This document shows, one piece after another, positions 8,922 through 17,241 of a stretch of 64,000 nucleotides of DNA. Source of the DNA: Streptomyces celluloflavus (GTDB taxonomy: Bacteria > Actinomycetota > Actinomycetes > Streptomycetales > Streptomycetaceae); assembly GCA_000720995.1 (NCBI GenBank), contig JOEL01000001.1, positions 186,001 through 250,000 on the forward strand, given 5' to 3'. The notes beneath the pieces are model-generated. The model ran no database searches and had not been told where the DNA came from. It worked only from the letters and a program-made list of their open reading frames with translations. The first letter of the stretch is position 1, and the number at the start of each line of letters is the position of its first letter. Position numbers and translations under genes: made by a program.

Positions 8922-9353
8922 ATGGGACATGACGATCTTCCGACCCTTGAACTCGCCTTTCCCGGTCCGGAACGTGACCGTGGTGTGGCGGCGATCCTGA
9001 GCGGTCGGAAGACCGCGCTCACCGGCCTCCTGGAGATCTTCGAGCACGCCGGAGAGGCGGTGCCGACGGCCGGTCAGCGATTCGCGGTGCTCGATTCCGA
9101 AGGCCGCCCGGCCGTCACCATCGAGCTCGTCGACGTACGCGTCGTTCCCATGAAGGCGATCGACGGCGACTTCGCACGGGACGAGGGGCGCGGCTACTCC
9201 GACGTGGCGCAGTGGCGAGCAGCCCACGAAGAGTTCTTCCGGAGCGACGGCGTGAGCGAGTTCCTGGGCCACACCCCCGTCGTTGATGACGACACTCTCG
9301 TCGTCGCCGAACGCTTCCGGGTGGTGGAGTCCGACGGCCTGGGCAATCGGTGA
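8922..9353 (+). CDS. ASCH-domain protein
   Basis: 143 residues when started at MGHDDLPTLEL, where coding-like composition begins. The sequence matches the ASCH fold (PUA-like): ILSGRKTALTG, then RFAVLDSEGRPAVTIELVDVRVVPM, then a helix rich in WRxAHEEFF. ASCH proteins are thought to bind RNA or modified nucleosides, and some are amidohydrolases acting on N4-acetylcytidine. No clear ribosome-binding site precedes the ATG, so the start is uncertain, but frames further upstream look non-coding. It is a single gene convergent with the HAD gene and separated from it by a strong hairpin. Confidence 0.82.
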   Translation: MGHDDLPTLELAFPGPERDRGVAAILSGRKTALTGLLEIFEHAGEAVPTAGQRFAVLDSEGRPAVTIELVDVRVVPMKAIDGDFARDEGRGYSDVAQWRAAHEEFFRSDGVSEFLGHTPVVDDDTLVVAERFRVVESDGLGNR

Positions 9354-9419
9354 CCCGCGCCCGGCTCGATGAAAGTCCGGGGAGGATCAGCCGCACAGGT
9401 CTCGCGGAAGCGGGGAGGG

Positions 9420-9459
9420 GCGGTGGTCGCAGCCATTCGTTGACGGCTGCGACCACCGC
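9420..9459. terminator. Bidirectional hairpin terminator
   Basis: Perfect 15-bp stem: GCGGTGGTCGCAGCC at 9420-9434 and its reverse complement at 9445-9459, with a 10-base loop. It lies between the convergent ASCH and HAD genes. Confidence 0.75.
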
Positions 9460-9544
9460 GATCACCTCGTGGCGGACGGCGAGGTCGCCACGGCCCCCAC
9501 GCCGCGCGAGCATGTGTCCCGGGGGGACATCGGCGAGTCCCGCC

Positions 9545-10267
9545 TCACCCTCCGAGCCAGTCGTACGCAGCCCGCGCCGTGAATTCCGCCTGGCCGCCCC
9601 GGAAGAGCAGTCCGGCGCTCGCGAACGCCGGATCGTCGGCCGTCCGCGCCACATACGGGATCGCGATGCACCGCATCCCGGCCCGGTGTGCCGCCTGCGC
9701 GCCGGGCGGCGCGTCCTCCAGCACCACACAGTCGCCCGGTCCGACGCCCAGCTGCCGCGCGGCCTCCAGGAACACATCCGGCTCGGGCTTTCCGCGCGCC
9801 ACCTCCTCGGCGGAGACCACCGTGGTCAGCAGCGCGTCCAGCCCCGTACCGGCGAGCACCGCCTCGATCGCGGCCCGCGACGAACCGGACGCCACCGCCA
9901 TCGGATGCCCGGCCGTGTGCAGTCGCTCCACGAACGCGCGCATCTCGGGGAAGACCTCGGTATGCGCCCGCGCCAGCTCCAGGTAGTGCCGGTTCTTCCC
10001 GGCCAGCAGCTCCTCGACGGGCGCGTCGATCCCGAACTCGCGGCTGAGGATCTCCAGAGTCTCGCGCGTCCCGATGCCGATGAAGCGGGTGTGGTGCTCC
10101 CAGCTGAAGTCCGCGATGCCGTAGCCGGCCAGCAGCCGGCGCCCCGCCTCGTAGTAGTTCGGCTCGCTGTCCACCAGCGTCCCGTCGAGATCGAAGATCA
10201 CCGGGGTGGGCGGTGCGGAAGAAGCGGACGGTGCGGAGGAGCCTTGGGCGGCGGGGGAGGTGCTCAT
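9545..10267 (-). CDS. HAD-superfamily phosphatase / phosphoglucomutase-like
   Basis: A HAD hydrolase of the beta-phosphoglucomutase-like subclass, about 240 residues. Motif I is DLDGTLVDSE, motif II is the Ser in VASGSSR, motif III is the Lys in GKPEPDVF, and motif IV is VLEDAPPGAQAA. A helical cap lies between motifs I and II. Such enzymes dephosphorylate small sugar phosphates or related metabolites, and the substrate cannot be read from sequence. The chosen ATG at 10267 has GGAGGG directly before it (tight spacing). The first 20 residues are Ser/Ala/Pro-rich. It is 25 bases downstream of the Lrp-type regulator and probably co-transcribed. Confidence 0.88.
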   Translation of the reverse strand: MSTSPAAQGSSAPSASSAPPTPVIFDLDGTLVDSEPNYYEAGRRLLAGYGIADFSWEHHTRFIGIGTRETLEILSREFGIDAPVEELLAGKNRHYLELARAHTEVFPEMRAFVERLHTAGHPMAVASGSSRAAIEAVLAGTGLDALLTTVVSAEEVARGKPEPDVFLEAARQLGVGPGDCVVLEDAPPGAQAAHRAGMRCIAIPYVARTADDPAFASAGLLFRGGQAEFTARAAYDWLGG

Positions 10268-10292
10268 GCCCTCCAGCATGCCAAGAAGTCCC

Positions 10293-10772
10293 TCAACGCG
10301 GCTTCGCGGTGCCGCCCACGGCTTCGACCAGTGGCAGCATCCGGTGCGGCACCCGCTCGCGCAGCGCCACCTCCGTACGGGTACGGACCACACCCGGCAG
10401 GCTGATCAGCCGCTGGATCACGTCCTCCAGATGCGCCGCGTCCCGCGCCACCACCCGCGTCAGCAGATCCCCGCCACCGGTCGTGGAGAACGCCTCGATG
10501 ATCTGCGGTACCTCCGCCAGCGCGTCGGCGACCTCCTCCAGATGCCCCTGCGTGACCTCGATGTGCACGAACGCCAGCACCGGATGGCCGAGGGCGGCGG
10601 GGGACAGCCGCGGCCCGTACGCCGTGATCACCTCGTCCCGCTCCAGCCGGTCCAGCCGTGCCTGCACCGTGCCGCGGGCGACGCCGAGGAGGCGCGCGTA
10701 CTCCCGCACACTGGTGCGCGGCTGTTCCAGCAGCAGCCGGAGGATCTTCGCGTCGAGGGCGTCCACGGCCAT
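10293..10772 (-). CDS. Lrp/AsnC-family transcriptional regulator
   Basis: 159 residues. The N-terminal HTH begins LDAKILRLLLEQPRTSVREYARLLGVARGTVQARLDRLER, the classic Lrp/AsnC DNA-binding domain. The rest is the RAM/AsnC_trans_reg effector domain (VLAFVHIEV ... GDLLTRVVARDAAHLEDVI). These regulators form octamers and respond to amino acids. The gene immediately upstream of a HAD phosphatase suggests an operon. Target genes and effector are not evident. Confidence 0.9.
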   Translation of the reverse strand: MAVDALDAKILRLLLEQPRTSVREYARLLGVARGTVQARLDRLERDEVITAYGPRLSPAALGHPVLAFVHIEVTQGHLEEVADALAEVPQIIEAFSTTGGGDLLTRVVARDAAHLEDVIQRLISLPGVVRTRTEVALRERVPHRMLPLVEAVGGTAKPR

Positions 10773-11142
10773 GGCCCGGTGGCCTCCTCACGGTCGGCGG
10801 GCAGTGCACCGAATGTACTTGGCCGAGGACAGCCGGCTGCCCACCGGTGTCCCGACCGCCGTTGCCCACCTCTCCGCACACGCCCGCACCCACGCGGCAC
10901 CCGGCCGCCCCGGCGCTCCCGGGTGGGCGCGGCCAACGGCCGGTGGCAGGCCCCGCACGCCTCGTTGCCCGACGGCCGGGCCGACGGGCAACGTCGCCGT
11001 GGTGGCCACCGCCGCCCGGCCACCGCGCCGACCCTCGCGTGGACCGGGCCGGGGCGGACACCCGTCGCGGCCGCGCGGTGTGCGCGGCGCCGGGTGCCCG
11101 CCGTGGTGCGTCCGGTACACCGTCCGGCGCGGCGGCGTGCGG
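10773..11142. other. Intergenic, nothing recognised
   Basis: 370 GC-rich bases between the Lrp-type start and the CBS gene stop. The open frames are arginine/proline-rich artefacts. Confidence 0.5.
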
Positions 11143-11562
11143 TCAGGGTGCGGCGCAGATGGCCTCGACGAAGTGCCCCAACTGCTTCTCCGACAGATGC
11201 CGGGAGAGGTCGGCTTCGCTGATCATGCCGACCAGCCGGTGCTCGTCGATGACCGGCAGCCGCCGGATCCGGTGCTGCTCCATGGTGTGCAGGACCTGCT
11301 CCGTGCCGGCATCGGCGGTGACGGTGACGGGCTTGCCCTGTGCCAGCTCGCCGGCGGTCATGACCTTGGGGTTCTTACCTTCGGCGAGGCATTTCAGGAC
11401 GATGTCGCGGTCGGTGATGATCCCATGGAGCCGGTCGTCCGAACCGCAGATGGGGAGGGCGCCGACATCGAGTTCCTGCATTCGGCGTGCCGCGTCCTCC
11501 AGGGTTTCGCTCTCCTGCACGCAGGTGGCGCTGTCGTGCATGATGTCGCGTGCGGTGGTCAT
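11143..11562 (-). CDS. Two-CBS-domain protein, Hrp1-like
   Basis: 139 residues made of two CBS domains. The sequence closely follows mycobacterial hypoxic response protein 1 (Rv2626c): start MTTARDIM, then ALPICGSDDRLHGIITDRDIV, then RRLPVIDEHRLVGMISEADLSRHL. CBS pairs bind adenosyl ligands and act as sensors, and Hrp1 is induced in dormancy. The ATG at 11562 has GAGGAG about seven bases upstream; the in-frame codon further up has none. It is flanked on both sides by about 370 bases without genes, so it is probably a single-gene transcript. Confidence 0.9.
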   Translation of the reverse strand: MTTARDIMHDSATCVQESETLEDAARRMQELDVGALPICGSDDRLHGIITDRDIVLKCLAEGKNPKVMTAGELAQGKPVTVTADAGTEQVLHTMEQHRIRRLPVIDEHRLVGMISEADLSRHLSEKQLGHFVEAICAAP

Positions 11563-11940
11563 CGCGGTCTCCTCACGTGTGGGGGCTGGGTGGGGCAGGA
11601 GGCGCACACGCGCACACCCCCGCTGCGCCCGCTACAGGAAAAGTCTCCGGCTCACGGGCTTCGGGCGGGAAGGGGCCGAATGGTCCCGACCTCCGCGGCG
11701 GCCGACCTCCGGCCCGTGGGCGGGCGGGCCGGTGCGTACGTTCCGATCGCGTCACCCGGCCGGTGGTGCGGCGAAGTGACCGGGGCGCGCCGCGGCCCCA
11801 CGGGTCCACCGGCGGCGGTGCGTACGCCCGACGGGACGTGGGCGAGTTGCCGCGCCCCGCGTGTCGGCTCACGATAGGCGGACACGCGGGACATCGGGGA
11901 CCTCGCCCGCCGGGTACTCCGGAGAGGTCTGTGAGCGCTC
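11563..11940. other. Divergent promoter region, CBS gene / dhaK
   Basis: 378 bases between divergently oriented genes. It should contain both promoters. No operator recognised. Confidence 0.45.
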
Positions 11941-12939
11941 ATGGCCTTGTACTTCGCGAATTCCTCCGAGGGCATGGTGCCCGATGCGCTGGCCGGTTTC
12001 GCGCGGGCCCACGCCGATCTGGTGGTGTGGGAGCGGGAGCACGGTTTCGTGCGGGCCCGGCACACTTCCCCGGCCCGGCGGGTCGGCCTGGTGTCCGGGG
12101 GCGGTTCGGGGCACGAGCCGCTGCACATCGGTTACGTCGGCGCCGGCATGCTGGACGCGGCGTGCCCGGGACGGATCTTCGCCTCGCCGCACAACCGGCA
12201 GATTTTCGAGGCGTCGCGCGCGGTCGGGCGGGAGGGCGGCGTGCTCCACCTGGTGAAGAACTACACCGGTGACCGCATCAACTTCGGTATCGCGGCGGAA
12301 CGCCTGGGGCGGCAGGGGATCCCCTGTGCCCGGGTGCTGATCGACGACGATGTGGCCTCGGAGTCCGACGGCGTCGCGGCCGGGCGCCGCGGTACGGGGG
12401 CGACCGTACTGGTGGAGAAGGTACTCGGCGCCGCGGCGGACACCGGCATGGGACTGCGGGACCTGGTCGCGCTGGGCGAGGACCTGGTGGAACGCTGCTG
12501 CAGCCTCGCCGTGGCGTCGGCCCCGCACACCGCCCCCACGACCGGCCGGCCCGCCTTCGCGCTGTCGAACGGTGCCCTTGAGTACGGCGTGGGCATCCAC
12601 GGGGAGCGCGCGGAGCACACGGCGGCCCACCGGCCGCTGCGCGACCTGGTGGGAGAGATGACCGGTACGCTCGCCCGCGCGCTGCGGCTCGGCCGGGGCT
12701 CATCGGTGATCGCCCTGGCCAACGGCCTCGGCGGGGTCACCCAATTGGAGCTGTACGCGGTGCTGGGCGAGGCGGCACGCCTGCTCGACGACCGCGGCGT
12801 GGCGCTGGAGCGGGCTCTGGTCGGCGACTTCGTCACGGCGTTGGACATGCACGGCTTCTCGCTCTCCCTCCTGGAGGTGGATGGCGAGACGCTCAAGTGG
12901 TACGACGCGCCGGCCCAGGCCCCGGCCTGGCGCCGATAG
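11941..12939 (+). CDS. dhaK: Dihydroxyacetone kinase subunit DhaK
   Basis: 332 residues, the usual DhaK size. GLVSGGGSGHEPLHIGYVGAGMLDAACPG is the family hallmark, and KNYTGDRINFG follows. The histidine that binds dihydroxyacetone as a hemiaminal is in EYGVGIHGE. DhaK presents the substrate to DhaL, which carries the nucleotide. The ATG has GGAGAGG upstream. dhaL follows after about 28 bases, so they form an operon. No dhaM (the PTS phosphoryl donor) is nearby, so the phosphoryl source must be encoded elsewhere or the system uses ATP directly. Confidence 0.95.
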   Translation: MALYFANSSEGMVPDALAGFARAHADLVVWEREHGFVRARHTSPARRVGLVSGGGSGHEPLHIGYVGAGMLDAACPGRIFASPHNRQIFEASRAVGREGGVLHLVKNYTGDRINFGIAAERLGRQGIPCARVLIDDDVASESDGVAAGRRGTGATVLVEKVLGAAADTGMGLRDLVALGEDLVERCCSLAVASAPHTAPTTGRPAFALSNGALEYGVGIHGERAEHTAAHRPLRDLVGEMTGTLARALRLGRGSSVIALANGLGGVTQLELYAVLGEAARLLDDRGVALERALVGDFVTALDMHGFSLSLLEVDGETLKWYDAPAQAPAWRR

Positions 12940-12967
12940 GAGACATCGGACGACGGGAGGCGGCCGC

Positions 12968-13669
12968 ATGCGGTTCGACGGGACCTTCACGGACGGCTGG
13001 ATGCGACGGTTCGCGGCATCCGCGTCGGCTACGGAAGCCGAGCTGACGGCACTCGATCAGCAGGCCGGCGACGGCGACTTCGGCGTCAACCTCACCACCG
13101 GACTGGACGCCACGGTCCGGGCCCTGAACGGCGCCCCCACCGGGAGCCTGGCCGCGGCCCAGCAGCCCTTGCAAGCGGCGGCCACGACCTTCCTCGACGA
13201 GGTCGGCGGCACGAGCGGCCCCCTGTTCGGGCTGCTGCTGGAAGAACTGGCCCTCGCCGCCGCCGCGGGCACCGCGCTCACCGTGCCCGCACTGGCGGCG
13301 GGCGCGGGCAGCGGACTGTCCGTCATCCAGCGCATCGGGGAAGCGGCACCGGGCGACAAGACACTCATCGACGCACTCGCCCCCGCCTGCGACGCGCTGA
13401 ACTCGCGCGGCACGGACGCCGATGTGCGCAAGGCGCTCGCCGCCGCGGCCGGCGCCGCCTGGGACGGGGTGCGGAACACCGCGCAATTGAGGGCGCGCCG
13501 TGGCCGGGCCAGCTACCTCGGCGAACGTGCCACCGGCGTCGCCGACCCGGGCGCGGTCGGCATCGGGCTGCTCTTCGCCTCGGCGGGGGAGACCGTCACC
13601 GCGCTGGCGCCCTTCCTGACCTGCCTGTCGGCCTCCCTGCCGGGTACGGAGACCAGGCCGCGGCCATGA
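12968..13669 (+). CDS. dhaL: Dihydroxyacetone kinase subunit DhaL
   Basis: 233 residues. DQQAGDGDFGVNL carries the conserved aspartates that bind the Mg-nucleotide, and GTSGPLFG and GDKTLIDAL are further family motifs. The C-terminal RGRASYLGERATGVADPGAVG is typical of DhaL. The ATG at 12968 has GGGAGG upstream. It acts with DhaK in the cytoplasm to phosphorylate dihydroxyacetone to DHAP. The gene downstream is a membrane protein rather than dhaM. Confidence 0.94.
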   Translation: MRFDGTFTDGWMRRFAASASATEAELTALDQQAGDGDFGVNLTTGLDATVRALNGAPTGSLAAAQQPLQAAATTFLDEVGGTSGPLFGLLLEELALAAAAGTALTVPALAAGAGSGLSVIQRIGEAAPGDKTLIDALAPACDALNSRGTDADVRKALAAAAGAAWDGVRNTAQLRARRGRASYLGERATGVADPGAVGIGLLFASAGETVTALAPFLTCLSASLPGTETRPRP

Positions 13670-13844
13670 CGCACCGGTGCGGCGGGCCGGCGGGATACCC
13701 GGCGGGAGCGGGACCACCGTCGACGACGCGCCAGCCGGCTCGGGTGGCGGCCCGGACACGGCGGGGGAGTCGTCGGCGGCGCCGGCGAGGGCGGGTGCCG
13801 GGCCGCGGTGCGCCGGACATCCGCGTCGTACCGTAGGAAACGTG

Positions 13845-14915
13845 GTGATCCGTCCCGGAGGGCGAACCGGCGGGCCGAAGGGCTCGGGACAGGTCTCTGC
13901 CGGGGCGGTACGCCCGGTGTGGTGGGTGGTGTCGGCCGTCCTCGTGGCAGCCGCCGCGGCCGTCGCCGTGACCCGGCGTGCCGAGGTCGGCGCGGCCGTC
14001 CGGCTGATCTCCGAGGTCCACCCGGTCCGGCTCATCGCGGCCGGCGCGTTCGAGGCGGCCTCCCTGGGCTGTCTGGCGGCCGTGCAGCAGTGGCTGCTGC
14101 GCGCGGGCGGTGCACGGGTACGGCTCGGGGTCGTCGCCGCCATCGTTCTCGCCGCCAACGCCATCGCGGGGGCGCTGCCCGGCGGGGCCGCGTTCGCGGT
14201 GGCCTGGATCTTTCGGCAGCTGCGCCGCCGGGGCGTCGAGCAGGCTCTCGCGGGGGCCGTGCTGCTGGTCGCCGGAGTGCTGTCCGGGCTGAGTCTCTTC
14301 GTGCTGCTGGCGGTCGGTGTGCTGATGGGCGGTTCCGCCGGGCCGGTGGCCGGACTGCGGCCCGCGGTACTGGTCCTGGTGCTCTGCGCCGCCGTGATGG
14401 CGGGCGCGGCGGTCGGTCTGTCCAGGCTGCGCTGGGTACGGCGCCGGGCCTGGCGTGTCTGGCGGCGGCTCGGGGTGCGGTCCCGGCGGCTCTGGGACGC
14501 CGAGCAGGCGTTGATCCGGCTGGGACGGCAGGTGCGGGCCGTGCGGCCCGGAGTGCGCCCGTGGCTGTGGCCGGCCACTCTGGCGCTGCTCAACTGGGCC
14601 CTGGACCTGGCGTGTCTCGTCGCCTGCATGTGGAGTCTGGGCGTCGGCGTGCCCTGGCACGGACTCCTCGCGGCGTACGCGCTGACACAGTTCGCGGGAA
14701 GCCTGCGGCTGACACCCGGGGGCCTCGGCGTGGTCGAGACGAGTCTCACGGCGCTGCTGGTGCTGTACGGTCTCGGCGCCGAGCAGGCCATCGCGGTGAC
14801 GCTGCTGTACCGAGCGGTGAGCTACTGGGCCCTGCAACCCGTCGGCTGGGCAAGCGGACTCGGACTGACCCTGACCCGCGGCAACAGGCCATCAGGGGGT
14901 GATACCGGCGGCTGA
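13845..14915 (+). CDS. YbhN/UPF0104-type integral membrane protein (flippase-like)
   Basis: About 356 residues with roughly eight hydrophobic segments. The pattern [33 protein letters not shown] and the C-terminal [26 protein letters not shown] match the lysylphosphatidylglycerol synthase TM / YbhN family, implicated in lipid handling or transport. No catalytic aminoacyl domain is attached, so it is only the membrane half. Two adjacent GTG codons (13842, 13845) follow AGGA; the second has better spacing. The upstream in-frame extension is Gly/Pro-rich and looks non-coding. It may be co-transcribed with dhaKL. Confidence 0.8.
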   Translation: MIRPGGRTGGPKGSGQVSAGAVRPVWWVVSAVLVAAAAAVAVTRRAEVGAAVRLISEVHPVRLIAAGAFEAASLGCLAAVQQWLLRAGGARVRLGVVAAIVLAANAIAGALPGGAAFAVAWIFRQLRRRGVEQALAGAVLLVAGVLSGLSLFVLLAVGVLMGGSAGPVAGLRPAVLVLVLCAAVMAGAAVGLSRLRWVRRRAWRVWRRLGVRSRRLWDAEQALIRLGRQVRAVRPGVRPWLWPATLALLNWALDLACLVACMWSLGVGVPWHGLLAAYALTQFAGSLRLTPGGLGVVETSLTALLVLYGLGAEQAIAVTLLYRAVSYWALQPVGWASGLGLTLTRGNRPSGGDTGG

Positions 14916-15147
14916 GCCGTGGCTGTGGAGTAGGCGGCCTCAGCGCGGGTCCGAGGGCTGCGAACAGAGGCGGGGCCGACGTAGGGGCACTGGGAGGCCG
15001 GCGCAGAGGGCCGGTGCAACGGTGACCGGGCGGCGATCGGGTGGACCGCCACACAGTCATGTTTTACGTGAAACATTCCGGTCGGCGGCGCCTCGTGGAC
15101 ACCGGCGAGCGTTTGCCGCCCCCACCGGGCGGCCGCAAGCTGGAGAC
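14916..15147. other. Intergenic, adh promoter region
   Basis: 230 bases without a gene; no operator recognised. Confidence 0.4.
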
Positions 15148-16176
15148 ATGGCGCAGGTGCCGGTTCCGCATGAGCTGACCGGATGGGCTGTGTACCACCC
15201 CGGCCCGATCGCGGCCGGTCCGCTGGTGTCCGTACGCCGTCCCGTCCCCGTGCCGGGTCCTGACGAGCTGTTGCTGCGGGTGGAGGCGTGCGGCGTCTGC
15301 CGAACCGACCTGCACCTGGCCGAAGGCGATCTGCCCCCGCACCGGCCGGAGACCGTTCCCGGCCATGAGATCGTCGGCCGGGTGGCCGCCGTCGGCGAGC
15401 CCGTCACACGGTTCCGGGTCGGCGACCGGGCCGGCGGGGCCTGGCTGCGCGGCACGTGCGGCAACTGCCGTTACTGCCGGGCCGGTCGCGAGAACCTCTG
15501 TCCGGCCTCCCGCTACACCGGCTGGGACGCGGACGGCGGTTTCGCCGAAACCACCCTCGTCCCGGCGGATTACGCCTATGCGCTCCCGGACGAACAGGAC
15601 GCCACGTCGCTGGCCCCGCTGCTGTGTGCCGGGATCATCGGGTACCGGGCGCTGCGCCGCAGCGCCCTGCCCGCCAACGGCCGGCTCGGGATCTACGGGT
15701 TCGGCGCCTCGGCCCATCTGGCGGCGCAGGTCGCCCTGGCCGAAGGCGCCACCGTGCATGTGCTGACCCGGTCGGCGGCGGCCCGTGAACTCGCCCTCGG
15801 TCTGGGCGCCTCCTCCGCGGGCGACGCCTACGCCCGGCCGCCCGAACCGCTGGACTCAGCGATCCTGTTCGCCCCGGTGGGCGACCTGGTGCCCGTGGCC
15901 CTGGAGGCGCTGGACCGCTCGGGAACCCTCGCCATCGCAGGCATCCACCTCACCGACATCCCCGTACTCAACTACCAGCGCCACCTCTTCGAGGAGCGCA
16001 ACCTGCGCAGCGTCACCTCCAACACACGGCAGGACGGCCGAGACTTCCTGGCCATCGCCGCCCGGATCGGCATCCGGGTCACCGCCAGCCCGTACCCGCT
16101 GAGCCGCGCGACCCAAGCCCTGACGGACCTGGCCGCCGACCGGATCAACGGCGCCGCGGTGCTCGTGCCCGACTGA
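15148..16176 (+). CDS. Zinc-dependent alcohol dehydrogenase (AdhA-like MDR)
   Basis: 342 residues of the medium-chain dehydrogenase superfamily. Catalytic zinc ligands are in [10 protein letters not shown] and GHEIVG, the structural zinc cluster is [15 protein letters not shown], and the NAD-binding turn is [41 protein letters not shown] near the C-terminus fits the actinobacterial AdhA-like subgroup. It oxidises alcohols or reduces aldehydes, substrate not readable. The ATG at 15148 is preceded by GGAG. It stands alone, convergent with the BPL_N-type gene. Confidence 0.9.
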   Translation: MAQVPVPHELTGWAVYHPGPIAAGPLVSVRRPVPVPGPDELLLRVEACGVCRTDLHLAEGDLPPHRPETVPGHEIVGRVAAVGEPVTRFRVGDRAGGAWLRGTCGNCRYCRAGRENLCPASRYTGWDADGGFAETTLVPADYAYALPDEQDATSLAPLLCAGIIGYRALRRSALPANGRLGIYGFGASAHLAAQVALAEGATVHVLTRSAAARELALGLGASSAGDAYARPPEPLDSAILFAPVGDLVPVALEALDRSGTLAIAGIHLTDIPVLNYQRHLFEERNLRSVTSNTRQDGRDFLAIAARIGIRVTASPYPLSRATQALTDLAADRINGAAVLVPD

Positions 16177-16363
16177 CCCGCACGCCGCACCCCGCGCAGC
16201 AACGCGCATGATTGCCCGTTGCCGTGCGCGGGGCCCCCTCGGGTCGCACCGGTCGCAGGCTCGTCGGCCGGGAACGGAACCGGCGTCAACGGATCCGGCG
16301 CCGCAACGACCGCGCACACCCCCAGCGTCGGGCCCGCGCCGCGAGCGGCTCAGCGCCCTGTGG

Positions 16364-17095
16364 TCAGTCCGCCAGCACCGCAGCCGCGAGATCGATTCCC
16401 AGGTCGTGGGCGCGGTGGACCGGCAGACCGACTTCGGTGAACCAGTCGTCGGTGGCCTCCGGGTGCGGTCCGACGACGCCTACGCGGCCTGCGCCGAACG
16501 GTGTGACGAGAGCGGCGACCGAGCCGTTCGGATAGGTGGCCAGGACCGTCGCGTCCGCGCCTTCGTCGAGGACGAAGTGCGGCCCGTCCTGGAAGTAGAG
16601 GGTGCGCGGCTCGCCGCGCCACGCCACGTCGACCAGGGTGTCGCGCTCGTCGTCGACGGTGGCGCCCGGCGTGACGATGTACTGGTCGGTGTCGCCGGGC
16701 AGCAGGTCGAATCCCGGGGTGGCCCCGGCCAGGTATCCGCCGAGGCAGAAGCCGAGATAGCGGCCACCGCCGCGGACGTAGTCGCGGATCGCGTTCCGCC
16801 GCCGGCGCAGGCGCCAGTAGGCCGGGGACAGTGAACCCCCGCCCGGCTGGGCGTACACCGTGGCACGGGCCAGCGACTCGGCCGTCAGTGGCAGTGCCTC
16901 GCGCGGACCGGTGTAGCGGATGTCCAGGCCCCAGCCGCCGGCGGCGAGCAGCGCGGCGACCGCCTCCGGACAGCCGGGCAGTGCGGCCGGTCCCCGGTAG
17001 ACGAGTGCCAGCGGACGCTGATCGGCAGCCGGAAGGGGAGCGCTTCGGGGGCCGGAAGACCGGCCGAGCGGGTCGGGTACGGCGCTGGAGGTCAT
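16364..17095 (-). CDS. BPL_N-domain protein (amidotransferase-like fold)
   Basis: 243 residues from the ATG at 17095, which has GAGGAC upstream. It resembles the N-terminal domain of eukaryotic biotin-protein ligase, a class-I glutamine-amidotransferase-like fold. The nucleophile-elbow cysteine appears in GGGRYLGFCLGGYLAGA, and GVVGPHPEATDDWF supplies a conserved His/Glu near the end. No ligase domain is present, so it does not biotinylate by itself. It lies 146 bases downstream of the Pls/PosA synthetase on the same strand. The pairing suggests a role in processing, releasing or degrading that product, but this is inference. Confidence 0.72.
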   Translation of the reverse strand: MTSSAVPDPLGRSSGPRSAPLPAADQRPLALVYRGPAALPGCPEAVAALLAAGGWGLDIRYTGPREALPLTAESLARATVYAQPGGGSLSPAYWRLRRRRNAIRDYVRGGGRYLGFCLGGYLAGATPGFDLLPGDTDQYIVTPGATVDDERDTLVDVAWRGEPRTLYFQDGPHFVLDEGADATVLATYPNGSVAALVTPFGAGRVGVVGPHPEATDDWFTEVGLPVHRAHDLGIDLAAAVLAD

Positions 17096-17241
17096 GCTGT
17101 CCTCATCGCGTTGTCGACGGTGGAAGTGCGGAGGTGTGGCGGGGCCCGCCGCCGTCGCGGAGTTCGGGCCGCAGCCGTGGCGGTACCGCTTCATCAGCTC
17201 GACCCGGCCCCGGGATACGAGCTACGGGACCATGGCGGCCG

